Below, in pieces: positions 52,915-63,358 of a DNA stretch of 64,000 nucleotides. This stretch comes from Closterium sp. Naga37s-1 (lineage: Eukaryota > Streptophyta > Zygnematophyceae > Desmidiales > Closteriaceae): positions 124,001 through 188,000 of the forward strand of contig CANJKZ010000465.1 of assembly GCA_947471745.1 (NCBI GenBank), read 5' to 3'. The notes beneath the pieces are model-generated. The model was given only the letters and a program-made list of their open reading frames with translations, did not search any database and was not told the DNA's origin. How positions within the stretch are numbered: the first letter of the stretch is position 1; each line of letters begins with the position of its first letter. A program made the position numbers and the translations under genes.

Positions 52915-53052
52915 TGTTAGAATGTAGAACTGAACGAGGATGAAATGAACTAGGCAGCAGGGTGATACAAGTAGGAAACCCTAGCAATGTTGTACCCCCT
53001 AAGACTAAACCCACTATAGCCTACACAATATAAACATGTATAATGTTTGACA
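52915..53052 (-). repeat. 5' LTR of the B1 element
   Basis: 138 bp, identical by eye to 30988-31125; followed by ATGCG (53053-53057), the duplicate of 30983-30987. Confidence 0.93.
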
Positions 53053-53057
53053 ATGCG

Positions 53058-53330
53058 AGTGTGCGAGATGCTGTCATCTACGGGTGCTCGTATCATGCTG
53101 CAGCGTTGGCACGCCGTCGACCTGCTCTGTTGGCAGGTCGCCTTTCTGCAGCGCTGGCGCGGCTCCTCTACGCAACGATGTCAGGCGGTCGACCATGCTG
53201 CGATGGCGGTCGACCAGCTGCCCTGCTAGGTTGCTAGGCTCTGATGTAGTCATTCTTGTGATTGTGATTGCTATCATTATGTAATGCAACTTTCCCTAGT
53301 GAAACTCTTGCCAAATTGCTCTGTGAACGC
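53058..53330 (+). repeat. Probable continuation of lineage C 3' LTR
   Basis: Joined to 30987 this continues the GTCGACC-rich sequence as far as about 53220. It then changes to AT-richer DNA (GTGATTGTGATTGCTATCATTATG). I could not find a defined CA end, so the right limit is a guess. Confidence 0.4.
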
Positions 53331-53675
53331 ACAAGTGCTAGAGAACGCTAAGGAACACTACGATCATTCCTAGAGCTCGTACCAACCCCCGTAGTCTAGC
53401 TCCCGACCGTTGTAGAGTAAATCTCCGCAGGCGCGCATCACCTGGAACTGTTGCATCATCTCGTTCAGCTCCGCCTGTTCCATGTTTCTCAGACTTCCCA
53501 GAACGGGCAGGGGGGTATTAGCGATTTTTATTACTCTAATGAAGGCACGAACACTATCGAAGTCGGTGTAAAATAATCGAATATATTTCACAGGCCGACC
53601 GCTCCATTGCCCACCAAGTCTATCGCCCCACCTCCACAAAGTACACAGGAAACGCGAAGGTAACCTAGGAAAGTA
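53331..53675 (-). other. Unassigned region with a short open frame
   Basis: On the minus strand an ATG near 53480 opens MEQAELNEMMQQFQVMRACG and stops near 53370. The frame is open upstream to 53639. I recognise no family. It could be the last exon of an unknown gene or the start of a degraded gag, because a primer-site-like sequence lies just to the right. Confidence 0.2.
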
Positions 53676-53687
53676 GCTCTGATACCA
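53676..53687 (-). other. Isolated primer-binding-site-like sequence
   Basis: The minus strand reads TGGTATCAGAGC, identical to the lineage A primer sites. On the plus strand it is followed by GTTTTTTG and TGTTGTCAATG, which could be a degraded LTR end. No second LTR is visible. Confidence 0.4.
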
Positions 53688-53892
53688 GTTTTTTGTGTTG
53701 TCAATGAAAAGAGCTCGCGGAAGCCATTATCGAATATGTGATTACAACCACCGAGCAAATGATGAAGCGAAGCATTGATATAGCAAGTGGCGAGAACCTC
53801 GGGCTGATGAGGTTGGGTGCTGGTCCGGAGTTGTCGATTCCGGGTTACGATCGGGAAGCGAGGTCATCGGACCGAGCCCCGAAAGTTGACTC

Positions 53893-54148
53893 ATTAAAGC
53901 CCGAGTCCCAAATTGCAAGCCGCGGGCATCAATATTACTAATTTGATGACCCAGGTGTTGCCATGCGCCGCTTTCTACAAATACAGACTGGTCCCGATAC
54001 TCAACTTGAAGAACCGTGTTCTGCAATATTTGACTTCAGCACAAGCAAAAGCTCAGAAGAAGACGCCAGTGCTAGAAACACCTTGCCAGCCCGAGTGCAC
54101 TGCCATCAAGATTAATATTCTTGTGCAACTTGGGACTCGGGCTTTAAT
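53893..54148. repeat. Inverted repeat pair (possible MITE-like element)
   Basis: ATTAAAGCCCGAGTCCCAAA (53893 onward) is nearly the reverse complement of TTGGGACTCGGGCTTTAAT (ending 54148), about 22 of 23 bases. A third copy, in the same sense as the second, lies at 54312-54333. The interior has no supported ORF. Confidence 0.45.
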
Positions 54149-54420
54149 AATCATAAAAAATAAATTATTATTATTATCATAAAATATATATTACTATTAT
54201 AATCATTATCAAAACTTCATAAAAAAAATAGATAATATCATAAAAATGTACAGTGCTTAGAAATAAATTACTATTATAATTTTAAAAATAGATTAATATG
54301 AATTTATTTCGAACTTGGGACTCGGGCTTTAATAATCATAAAAACATAAATTACTATTATAATCATAAAAATAATTTACTATTATAATCATTATTAAAAC
54401 TACTGTACAATCGTAACAAG
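54149..54420. other. AT-rich intergenic DNA
   Basis: Repeated TTATTATTAT/ATAATCATAAAAA motifs, in strong contrast with the GC-rich retroelements. A direct repeat of about 38 bp (AACTTGGGACTCGGGCTTTA plus AATAATCATAAAAA) occurs at 54128 and 54312. No gene is supported. Confidence 0.5.
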
Positions 54421-55038
54421 AATTACGAGTTTCCGTTATGTTCGCCAGTTCTGCCAATTTCACGTTAATTCGATTTTGGCGAAGGGGCTCGATTGCCCTA
54501 AAATTCTGCCAGCTTCGCGCGCCAACCACAAACAAGTACTGTTGAGTTTTCCGTTTGGAAAACGGACCTGACAAAAGCCGGAAAAATTCCATGCTGTTGT
54601 GGTATCTAACGTCGCATGGTCCCTCTGACGAAAAGCCATGCGAAACCTGATGAAGTATATTACCAGCCCGACCATCAGTGGTTCGAACCATGGAAGGGCA
54701 AATTGGTACCGCGCTCTATGGCAGTAACAGCTGCATATTCAGCGACCGACGCTTCTGGAAGATCGAGGCCTCGTTACAAAAATCATGCCACGTGGCTTCT
54801 AGATGAGTCCTCAATTCCACATTGGAAGCCATGTCAGCGCGGCCCAGAGCTTTTGCCATCACTCGCCTGCCACCGCTTTCCATTTCCCTGCCTCAACATT
54901 GCCCATCACTCCATTCCATTCCATTTCTTGCGCGCCTGGGCTTATACAGCACCCAACCACCTGTGCTTGCTCAAGTAAACCCCCAAGGCTTCACCCTGCT
55001 CCCTCTCAACCGCGCTTCACGTACCGTGCCTGCCACAC
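54421..55038 (+). promoter_or_regulatory. Upstream region of the co-chaperonin gene
   Basis: This region lies between AT-rich DNA and the ATG at 55039. It has a perfect G-box at 54787-54796 and a CTTATAC element at about 54941 that could serve as TATA box. A frame of about 120 codons on the minus strand (54329-54691) has no recognisable family and I leave it out. Confidence 0.35.
54787..54796 (+). promoter_or_regulatory. Palindromic G-box GCCACGTGGC
   Basis: A perfect 10 bp palindrome with the CACGTG core, 243 bp upstream of the start codon. In plants it is bound by bZIP and bHLH factors in light- and stress-responsive promoters. A role here is inferred from position. Confidence 0.5.
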
Positions 55039-57498
55039 ATGGCTGCATCCGTCTCCATGCTTGCCGCTAGGCCCTGCGCCAGCCTCGCCCTGCCTTCAGA
55101 GTGCGTCTTGCCGCCGGCTGGAGCGGCGGATTTCGCCAGCTTCAGCGGGCTTAAGGCCGTGCAACCCGTCGCCGCCGTCGCACAATCCGCCGCACACCGC
55201 CCGTCGCCTTCGTGTCGCAGCGTAGTCGTTGTGCGCGCGGGAATTGCCGTTCCGCCCTCGGTAGGTGGCTGCTCTCTGCTTCGCCCGTCGACTCCGTTCC
55301 TCGTCCTCTCGCCGTCCTCTCGAGTCCCCGACTCTGCAAACGAAGATTCGTCTTTACCGAATTGTCGTGAACCCACTTATTACTCCTTCCTCCTTCCCCC
55401 CTTCCCTTCCCTTTCCCGCCCCCTTTCGCCAACACCCCTCCACTTCACAACCACCCACCCCCCGCTCCCCCACCACCCCCTACTTCCCTCTTTCGCCCAA
55501 TTACCTGTCTCATCCTCCTCCCTTTCTTCGAAACCACGCAACTCTCGCCCGCGCATCCCGCGACGCGCGGCAGATCTCGTCGTTGGCGCCGGTGGGCGAC
55601 CGCGTGCTGGTGCGCCTGGAGCAGGCGGAGGAGCGCACGGCGGGCGGGCTGCTGCTGCCGTCGTCGTCGCAGAGCAAGCCGCAGGGCGGCAAGGTCGTCG
55701 CAGTGGGCGACGGGCGAACCATCGGCGACAAGACTGTTCCCGTTGGTCTTGAGGTGCGAACGCAGGCGCGCATTATTGCCTTTAACTGCCCCGTCGATTG
55801 CGCGCACGTGCACCACGGCCGCGTAATCCTTTTCGCATAACGTCGAGGAATGCGGCGAAGTGCAATACTAGAGCGGTGGCGTGTTTGCATGCGCGCTGCT
55901 GCTGCTCCTCGGCAGGAGGCCGATCTGTACCTTCGCATCGTACACCCCTGCCGCGTCGTGCGCTGCCCATTTCCCCGATCTGTACCTTCGCATTTCCACC
56001 GGGCGCGTATGATGGCGCGTATGGTGCTTTGTATGCTGGGTTCGCGTGCGCTGTTATTCACGCGTTCATTCGCAAGGTGCAAGCGTAAACCGTCACTGGA
56101 ACGTCGGAGGTTCTTCACACGACCCACTCACCCGTGTCACAACCGCTGGTGCGTGGTGGCAGGCGGGCGCGCGCGTGGTGTACAGCAAGTACGCGGGCAC
56201 GGAGGTGGACTACGAGGGCGCGCCGCACGTGCTGCTGCGCGAGGACGACGTGGTCGGCACGCTCGACAGCGACGACGTCGGTCAGCTCAAGCCGCTCGCC
56301 GACCGCGTGCTCATCAAGGTGCGCCCGCGTGCTCATCAAGGTGCGCCCGCGTGCTCATCAAGGTGCGCGCCGGGTTACGTGGCGCGCTAGGGGTTGGTAC
56401 GGGCTCACAGGGTGGTCTGGCTTTTGGAGGGTTTCGGGGTGGTTGATGTGTGGGGAGAGGTGGTCGTAAGTGGCAGGGGTTGGCAGGGGTCTGGGGTGAA
56501 GTGGAGGAGGAGGGCTGAGGGATACGAAAGGCCAAAGGCAGCGGGAGTGAAGGCTCTTTGTGAAGGCTCTTCCGTTCCATTCTTGACCCTCCGTTTGCTT
56601 CCGCGCAGGTGCAAGAGGCGGAGCAGGTGACGGCGGGCGGGGTGCTGCTGACGGAGAGCGCCAAGGAGAAGCCCGTCATCGGCACGGTGAGTGCGCCACG
56701 CCACAGGGTACACACGCGCCTAGCGCCACGGAGCTCTTTTCTCAAGCGAAAGAAAGAGCATAGGCTGGAACTTTGAAGGAAAGCGAGGTATGGAAGCGGG
56801 TGAAGGACAAGCAGTGGGACGTAGGTGTGAAGTGCTGCCACGCTGGGGTCGTTGAGGGCGTCTCTCGCTCGTGGCGGCACTCTGGGCAACCCCACTTATG
56901 CTGCTCATGCTCCTGCTGCTGGCAGGCTCCACTCTCATGTTGATTGTGAGTTGACGAGACAGTGGAACGAGGGAGAATGGGGGATTGGAGGGGAGAGGGA
57001 GGGGAGTGGGGGTTGGGTGGTGTGTGTTTGGGCCACTTGTGACGCACATGGGAATCAACGGGGGGGATGGAATTGTGACAAATATGCTGTGAATCTGTAG
57101 ACTTGGGCATGCAGTCCGCTAGTATGACCGGGGCAGCAGGCTGCAGTTGTGCTACCGGGACTAGAGAGGGTTGTAAAAAGGTTCAAGGATGCAAGTCAAG
57201 GGCAGTAGAAATGTGGGGAGTGCACGAGATACATGGACTGCGGACACTGACCATCCCTGGGGTCACCCAACTCAACGTGCCCTTTTCTTCCCCTTGGTGT
57301 CCCTTGGTTTGTCGCGCACACCAGGTGGTGGCAGTGGGGCCAGGGGCGGTGAAGGAGGATGGGTCGAGGCGGGGAGTGGAGGTGCCGGTGGGCAGCACGG
57401 TGCTGTACAGCAAGTATGCAGCCAGCGAGTTCAAGGCCAAGGATGGCTCTCCGCACGTCGTGCTCCGAGAGGCTGATGTCATGGCCGTGCTCTCGTAG
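55039..57498 (+). CDS. CPN20: Plastid co-chaperonin with two GroES domains (Cpn20 type), five exons
   Basis: Exons: 55039-55260, 55574-55753, 56163-56318, 56609-56686 and 57325-57498. All four introns are phase 0 with GT-AG ends, giving 269 residues. Exon 1 encodes a Ser/Ala-rich plastid transit peptide with FSGLK (35-39) and a likely cleavage near VRA (65-67). GroES domain 1 (about 78-175) has APVGDRVLVRL, the mobile loop TAGGLLLP, VVAVGDG and VVYSKYAGTEV. Domain 2 (176-269) has LKPLADRVLIK, loop TAGGVLLTE, VVAVGPG and VLYSKYAASEF, ending VMAVLS. Plant Cpn20 proteins have this tandem layout and about 250 residues. It caps Cpn60 in the plastid stroma and assists protein folding. The exon 3 donor lies in a triplicated 22 bp repeat. 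The exon model is read by eye. Confidence 0.95.
56306..56371 (+). repeat. 22 bp tandem triplication spanning the exon 3 splice donor
   Basis: CGTGCTCATCAAGGTGCGCC plus CG starts at 56306, 56328 and 56350. Each unit contains AAG|GTGCGC, so the donor at 56319 has two copies at 56341 and 56363. Using them would add 22 or 44 nt and shift the frame. Confidence 0.9.
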
Positions 57499-57826
57499 CC
57501 ATTACCTTAGTAGTTGACTAGCCCTGCAGCTTTTCCAATTGATGTTACTATGTCTTCGTAGTTTTTGGGCTTAGTGAAGCCCTAGGATTTTTCAGAGACT
57601 AAACTTGTGAGAAATATTGCAGCGGAAGTAGGATTTCCTGTACTGGTAGTGAACACGAATTGATACCGTAGTAAAATACAGGGAAATATCTGGTCCCACG
57701 AAATTACATATTCAGTAAGCAACCCACAGATTGGTTTTGGGCCACACTTTATTATCAGTGTCCTACAGTCCTACTGATCGTCATCATCGCTCAAAGTCAT
57801 GTGACTCGGCTGTTTAGGGACTGTGT
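57499..57826 (+). other. 3' flank of the co-chaperonin gene
   Basis: No gene is supported. A short inverted repeat GGGCTTAGTGAAGCCC lies at about 57567-57582. The B1 LTR begins at 57827. The five bases before it, TGTGT (57822-57826), would be one copy of its target duplication; the other is outside the window. Confidence 0.45.
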
Positions 57827-57955
57827 TGTTAGAATAAGCAGGCAGGAGTGAAGGAACTATGAATGAGTTGGGTACAAGTACTAACCCTAAAGTGTTGTAC
57901 CCCTTGTAGGCTAACCCACTATAGCCTAGAGAGAACACAAACATATAGTTTGACA
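57827..57955 (-). repeat. 3' LTR of the second B1 element
   Basis: 129 bp, TGTTAGAATAAGCAGG to ATATAGTTTGACA in plus coordinates, followed by CACCCCCATATGC (the reversed purine tract). It shares the TGTTAGAAT and TTTGACA ends with the first B1 element. Confidence 0.88.
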
Positions 57956-58204
57956 CACCCCCATATGCTAAGTGGGAGATAGCAAACACAACAGACGGTC
58001 ACAAGACCAGTCAAGCAAGAGAACAAGCAAATCAAAGCTCAGGGTGGATCTCAAGGACACCACACAATCTGAGCACAAGCAAGCGGCCACAAGGCCAATT
58101 CACATGCAGAGTTATAATAGCAAGGCAGTACACTGATCACAACCTAGCAAGAGTAAACAAGCAGGTATAAAGATATATATCAGTGTACAACAAGAGCAAC
58201 TCAA
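57956..58204 (-). other. B1 3' UTR
   Basis: A non-coding antisense 3' region with GGTCACAAGACCAGTCA-type repeats as at 31126-31357. Confidence 0.65.
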
Positions 58205-61155
58205 GCAACGCTGATGATCACCAGACCCAAGGGCCTTGGTGAAGACATCAGCAGTGTTGGCCCGAGAGGCCACGTAAGCAAGGCGCAGCTGACCACGCTG
58301 CTGCAGCTCACGCGCAAGGAAGTAGCGAAGAGCAATGTGCTTCGTTCTGTGCTCCAGTCTCTACTCGCGACACAAGGCAAGCATTGCCTTGTTATCGACG
58401 TACAGAACTGGAGGAGAACGAGGCCGCTCCCTCAGAAGAAGAACGAGTGGACCTCCACGAGACAGAACCAGTGCCAAGACTGAAGGTGTAACTCTGTGAC
58501 GAACGCTGAGTCGCCTGGTCGTCGGCCCAAGAAGCGTCAGAGTGTCCTGTGAGTACCACTAAACTCCGTCCTCCAAGCACGAGCCCCATGCCCGATGTAC
58601 TGCACAAGTAACGCACGCAGTACCCTCTTCGCAGCATCAAAGTGCACCTTTCGGTGTCTACCGGGTGCCACGTAGCGAGCCAGGAGGCTGAGAGGGTACG
58701 CGAGGTCAGGTCGTGTGCACGTCATCAGGTACATGAGGCAACCCACAAGCTCTGGGAAAACCACTCGGCTCTACGGACTCTTCCGAAGGTGGAGCTGAGA
58801 GCGAGTGGCCGGTAGACAGAGGAGTGGGCTGTGGCGAGGACCACGTGAAGCCGAAGCGCTGAAGGACCTGGTGCACCATGTGTGACTGAGTCAGGGTGAT
58901 GGAGCGCCGTGCTCTGTCCCGGGTGATCTGCAAGCCAAGATAGCTCCGCAGCTCACCCAGGTCAGTGTAGATGTGTCTCTCCTGCAGCTCCGCCTTCACT
59001 AGGGCCAGTGCCTCAGTGTCAGCAGTAGCAAAAACCAAGTCGTCGACGTGTCGGTGCGTAGAAACAGCAACGGGTCAGCAGTCGAAGGAGCAAACCCAAG
59101 AGCCGCAAGTGTCGTGCTCAGTGTGTCGTGCCACTCGCGGGGCGCCTGACGCAGGCCGTACACTGGTCGCCGTAGGCTCCACTGGATACCCTCAGGAAAC
59201 GACCCAGTGAGGCCCTCTGGACGGCGCAACCAGATGGCCTCGTGAAGGCTACCATGCAAGAAAGCTGTCGAGAAGTCGAGGGAGTGCAGCTCGTAGTCAC
59301 GCTGAGCTGCAACGTGTAGCAACACCCGAAGAGTGGTCATCTTCGGGGTGGGGGAGAAAGTCTGAAAGAAGTCGACCCCCGCACGCTGACTGAAGCCTCG
59401 AGCAACGTAACGTGCCTTGAAGGCAGGCAGAGAACCCGGCGGCCGCTTCACCCTGAAAATCCACATGCCACTGACGATGTTCGCCCCAGGTGGGGGAACC
59501 TCGTCGACGTAAGTGCCTGTGGACTTCCAGGAAGCCATCTCTGCGTCCATGGCTGTCTGCCACTGAGAGGAGTACTCACCCGAGATCGCCTCTCTGTAGG
59601 AGCGCGGGGTGGGGATGTCAAGTGCATCCGGGTCTCCCTCAGGGGCAAGCAGCATGGTCGCGAGATGGGGTGCAGCGGCCGCAAGGCACTCCAGCTCCTC
59701 GTGTCTGTCCTCAAGAACGTCACAGCCAAGGGCAGTACAGCCAAGGGCAGTCTCACCCCCGACGGACGGAGGACAGGCAGGGACAGGGTCAGAAACAAGA
59801 CTCGCAAGGTAGTCTAGGCGGTACAGAGCAGCAAAGTCAACGAGCTCAGCGACTAAGGCCAACGCAGCAGGCGACGAGAACGAAGGGTCAGTCAACACCG
59901 TAGCAAGAAAGCGAGTAACAGTCGGACTCGACGCACGAGCAAGGTCAGACAGAGGGTCAGCAACGTCAGGAAGAGAGGACGCAGGAGGTAACGGCAGGAC
60001 AACACGCTGCGGAACAGAGGAAGGACGGAGTGTCATATCGTGAGTGCCTGGGACAGTCGGAGCACGCGGACGACGAACACGAGGAACACGAGCATGGACA
60101 GCAGCTCTAGGCTCAGGCTCAAGGTCAAAGCTAGAATCAGGCTCTCGACGCTCAGGGGTGGAAGCACGAGTCTCAGGCTCTCGACGCTCAGACAGGGACT
60201 GTGTCACCACAGTGTAAGGAGTAGGAGCAGGCAGTGGGGAGTGCGGTAGCAGTGGCGGCCGAGACTGGTCGGCCGGTGGAAACAGTAACGGAGGAGTAGT
60301 ACCTGCCACAGGGAAGTCAGTAGCACCTGGCGGAAGACCGAGAAGGTGGCAAATAGCACCAGCAGCTCCCGTACCTCCAGCACGAGCAGCTCCACCTGCA
60401 CTCCCAGCAGCACCTCCAGCACCAGTAGCACCAGCACCTCCAGCACCTCCAGCACCACTAGCTCCGGCAGCTCCAGCACCTCTAGCACCAGTAGTACCTC
60501 CAGCACCTCCAGTGCCAGCAGCTCCAGTACCTCCAGTACCCCCAGCTCCAGCTCTAGCTCCAGCGCATCCAGCACCAGTAGTACCTCCAGCACCTCCAGT
60601 GCCAGCAGCTCCAGTAGCACCTCCAGCACCTCCAGCACCAGCAGTACCACCTGCTCCGGCAGCTCCAGCACCTCTAGTACGAGCACCTCCAGGACCAGCA
60701 GCTCCCGCAGCTCGAGCACCAATAGCACATGCACCTCCAGTGCCAACAGCTCCAGGACCCGCAGTACCTCCAGCACCAGTAGCTCCAGTACCTCCAGCTC
60801 CAGTACCTCCAGCAACACCTCCAGGACTAGCAGCTCCAGTACCTCCAGCAGCAGCAGCAGCTCCAGTACCTCCAGCAGTACCTCCAGGACTAGCAGCTCC
60901 AGTACCTCCAGCACCAACAGCACCTCTAGCACCTCCAGCAGTGGTAGCTCTAGCACCTCCAGCTCCAGGACCTCCAACAGGGTCACCCACAACTCCACCG
61001 CCACTAGGACTCGCAGCACCCCCAGAGTCAGCACCCCCAGTCGCAGCACCCCTAGAACCAGCACCCCCAGGCACAGCACCTCCAGAACCCTCACCCTCTG
61101 TCTCAGCACGTGTAGTCTCAGCTCCAGAGTCCACAGCAGCAGGCTGCGGAGGGGG
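58205..61155 (-). pseudogene. Second B1 element: linker, RT and RNase H, decayed
   Basis: On the minus strand it reads a long Gly/Ala linker, the conserved linker block (LPDVADPLSDLARASSPTV), RT up to FLRTDTS, then a deletion of about 35 bp that removes the Tyr of YVDD and shifts frame near 59045. A second frameshift is near 58765. RNase H has HSDASWADDQATQ but loses about 33 codons near 58435, including the SSCEAE catalytic Glu block, and resumes near RPRSPPVLYVDNKAM. Not functional. Confidence 0.9.
60340..61130 (-). repeat. Coding Gly/Ala minisatellite of B1 linker
   Basis: Units of 9 and 15 bp (GGTGCTGGAGGTACTGGAGC in sense) encode Gly-Ala-Gly-Gly-Thr-Gly-Ala strings, collagen-like in spacing but without regular proline. 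Confidence 0.8.
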
Positions 61156-62990
61156 CTAAGACGGTCGAGGCGGAAAACCCGGGGGGGTCTCCAAGCGAGG
61201 AGAGCGGCGAGTGGCCGCCGTGTCGTCCGCAACTGGGTCACCCCCCTCAGCTGGGCCAGAGGAGTCAGAAGAGATCTCCACTGGCTCATCCAAGGGGGGT
61301 GGGTCGACCTGAGACACACCTGAGGGAGTAGGACCCTGTGGGGGGAGGGGGTCTACCGGGGGGGGGACTGGTACCAGGAAGAGGGGTGCAAGGGGGACCG
61401 GGTGGGACGCGTGCGGGTGCAGCTGGTAGAAGCAGACAGACTCGTCAAAGGTGACGTCCTGGGAGGCGAAGACTCGACGCGAGGGCGGGTGGTAGAACTG
61501 CCACGGCGGGGCGTTAGTGGGGAAGCCAAGGAAGACGCAGCGGAGAGTGCGGGAGGAGAGCTTGCTCGCTTTGGCATCGCGAACAAGGGAGAGCGCGCCC
61601 CAGACCCGAAACACTGACGCATCACCAGCCTTCCCCGTCCACCTGAGGGTGGGCGAGGTCTCTGGCACAGAGACACGGGGCCAGAGGTTGAGCTGATGCG
61701 CAGCGTATCGGACCGCAAACGGCCACAGAAAATGGGGAGCAGCCGCATGGATCATGGAGGTGCGAGCAACCTCCATGATCAAGCCAATGCGACGCTCAGC
61801 AATCCCATTCTGGTGAGGAGAGGCCGGAAGCGTGAAAGTCTGGCGGATGCCCTCGTCTCGACAGAACCCCGCAAGGAGGTCAGAGGAGAACTCACCGCCC
61901 CTGTCGGAGTGCAGACGCAGGACTGGGAAGTCCTGCTCAAACCGCTCGTGCAGCTGGAGACGAGTAGCACGGATCCAGGGGATCAGGACACCGCTGACAT
62001 CCGCCTTGCGACGCAAGGGGAAGACAGTGGTGTAGCGTGTGTAGTCGTCAACAATCAGCAGGAAGTAGTGCTCGCGGTCCGTTCCACCGATGGGGGCCGG
62101 GCCCCACACATCCATGTGGAGAGTCTGCAGAGGAGCAGTGGTCGGAGGAAACTCGGGGGAGTGAGGAGCGGCGCGCTGCCGCCCCTCGACGCAAGGAAGG
62201 CACGGCGGGGCAAGCGAGCGCGGTAGGGGGGGCAGGGTCCTGGGAAGGCCAGATACAAGGAGACGGGAGTGCATGCAGCGTAGACGCGGCAGGGAGGGGT
62301 GACCAAGACGGTGGTGCCAGCACTGAGTCTCGTGCGTGAGTACTCTGCACGAGAAAGACGCAGCTAACTGTCCCGACGCAGACGCCCGACTCGACGCGGC
62401 CACCTGACCTGACTCAGCCACCTGTGCAGACGCAGTGGTCAGTGTGTACAGACTAGACCCAGGCTGTCGAGTGAACGTAGCCAGGTGAAGGCCAGTCCGG
62501 GAGCACGTACAGATCGCCACACGCTGCCCTCCAGGAATAAAGGTTTCAACCCAGACATCCTGAATGGCAGCGTTGCTCACCAAGTTTGTCGAGAACGTGG
62601 GGAGGTGGAGACCTGACAGAGAGCCGGAGGGGACTGCTGGACAAGGGAGGACCGTGGAGGCTCTCGCAACTACTGAGCCCCCAGAGGGGTCAGCCAGTGA
62701 GACTGGGACAGGTGCTGTGAGTGGTGTGACTGTGGTGCAATCACGAAAGAAGCAACGTGACGCGCCTGAGTCAAGCGTGAAAGTGTGCAAGACCTCAGCT
62801 GAGGCAGGACCTGTGGCAGTAGACGCACTAGTACCTAGAGCGTCGGTAGACTCACGGGCACCTAGAGCTGCAGCAGACTCACTAGTACCTGGAGCGGCAG
62901 CAGACTCACTAGCACCTGGGGCGGTAGCAGGCTCACTAGAACCGAGAGGAGGAACCTCTACACAGCCAGGGATGCATCGCTGAGAAGCAC
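61156..62990 (-). pseudogene. Second B1 element: gag end, protease and integrase
   Basis: The sense frame enters from about 62990 with a basic stretch (KWPKRRRDCASQRC) instead of the usual CX13C knuckle. Repeated S(E/A)SxAAxLG units follow, then protease FTLDSGASRCFFRDCTTV, pre-integrase WHHRLGHPSLPRL, CLPCVEGRQ, and the integrase core LHMDVWGPAP, LHSDRGGEFSSDLL, HQNGIAERRIG with Asp, Asp and Glu all present. It ends at TAG 61156-61158 within an otherwise continuous frame into the linker. This is the best-preserved B1 integrase in the window. Confidence 0.9.
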
Positions 62991-63358
62991 AGTCGCGACG
63001 TCGCTTAGGCCACTTAAAATCATAACCTCCACCACCAGGCCTACCTCGATGAACAACCTACTCACGAAGCTGCTGAGGGGTGGGGTCGTCCGGGAGAGGC
63101 AGTGCCCGCTGCTGTCCACCCCTGGCCGCAGCAACTGCCGAGATAGTGGCCATGACAGACAGCGACGGTCAGGAGTAGGTCCAGCACCTCCAGCTCCTCC
63201 AGCACCAGCAGCACCTCCACCAGCAGCAGCAGTAGTAGCAGCAGCAGGGCGGCTCGGTGGGGCTGGGCGGCCGCACCTCCTGCACTCCCAGCAGCACCTC
63301 CTCCAGCGGTAGCAGTAGCACGAGTAGGAGCAGCAGCAGTAGTAGCAGCAGCTCTAGT
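62991..63358 (-). pseudogene. Second B1 element: gag-like start, degraded
   Basis: On the minus strand PTPQQLRE is followed by TAG (63058-63060) where the other copies have Trp, so the LREWYA motif is cut by one transition. To the right are AGCAGCAGTAGTAGCAGC-type repeats, as in the first B1 element. No intact ORF. Confidence 0.6.

Larger units (their letters stand above)
30988..53052 (-). mobile_element. B1 copia element split by two nested B2-type elements
   Basis: Two 138 bp LTRs (30988-31125 and 52915-53052), identical by eye, and the target duplication ATGCG on both sides define one minus-strand element. Its own sequence is 31126-33846, 41639-43320 and 50395-52914, about 7.2 kb in all. 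The two gaps are complete plus-strand elements. The coding sequence runs across both gaps in the correct order (gag/protease, integrase, linker, RT, RNase H), and at the 43320/50395 join the frame is restored exactly once one copy of GACAG is removed. The copy itself is dead (deletion in integrase, frameshift in linker). Confidence 0.93.

Noticed and set aside
54329..54691. 120-codon minus-strand ORF upstream of the co-chaperonin gene
   Set aside because: No recognisable domain; the C-terminal part runs into AT-rich repeats; no supporting start or splice context.
54676..54692. GGTTCGAACC, resembling a tRNA B box
   Set aside because: No A box or cloverleaf can be drawn with the preceding 60 nt.
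55261..55573. Continuing the first co-chaperonin exon through as one ORF (to 55752)
   Set aside because: The read-through frame does not lead into the GroES frame, whereas the GT-AG intron joins the transit peptide to the GroES start in phase.
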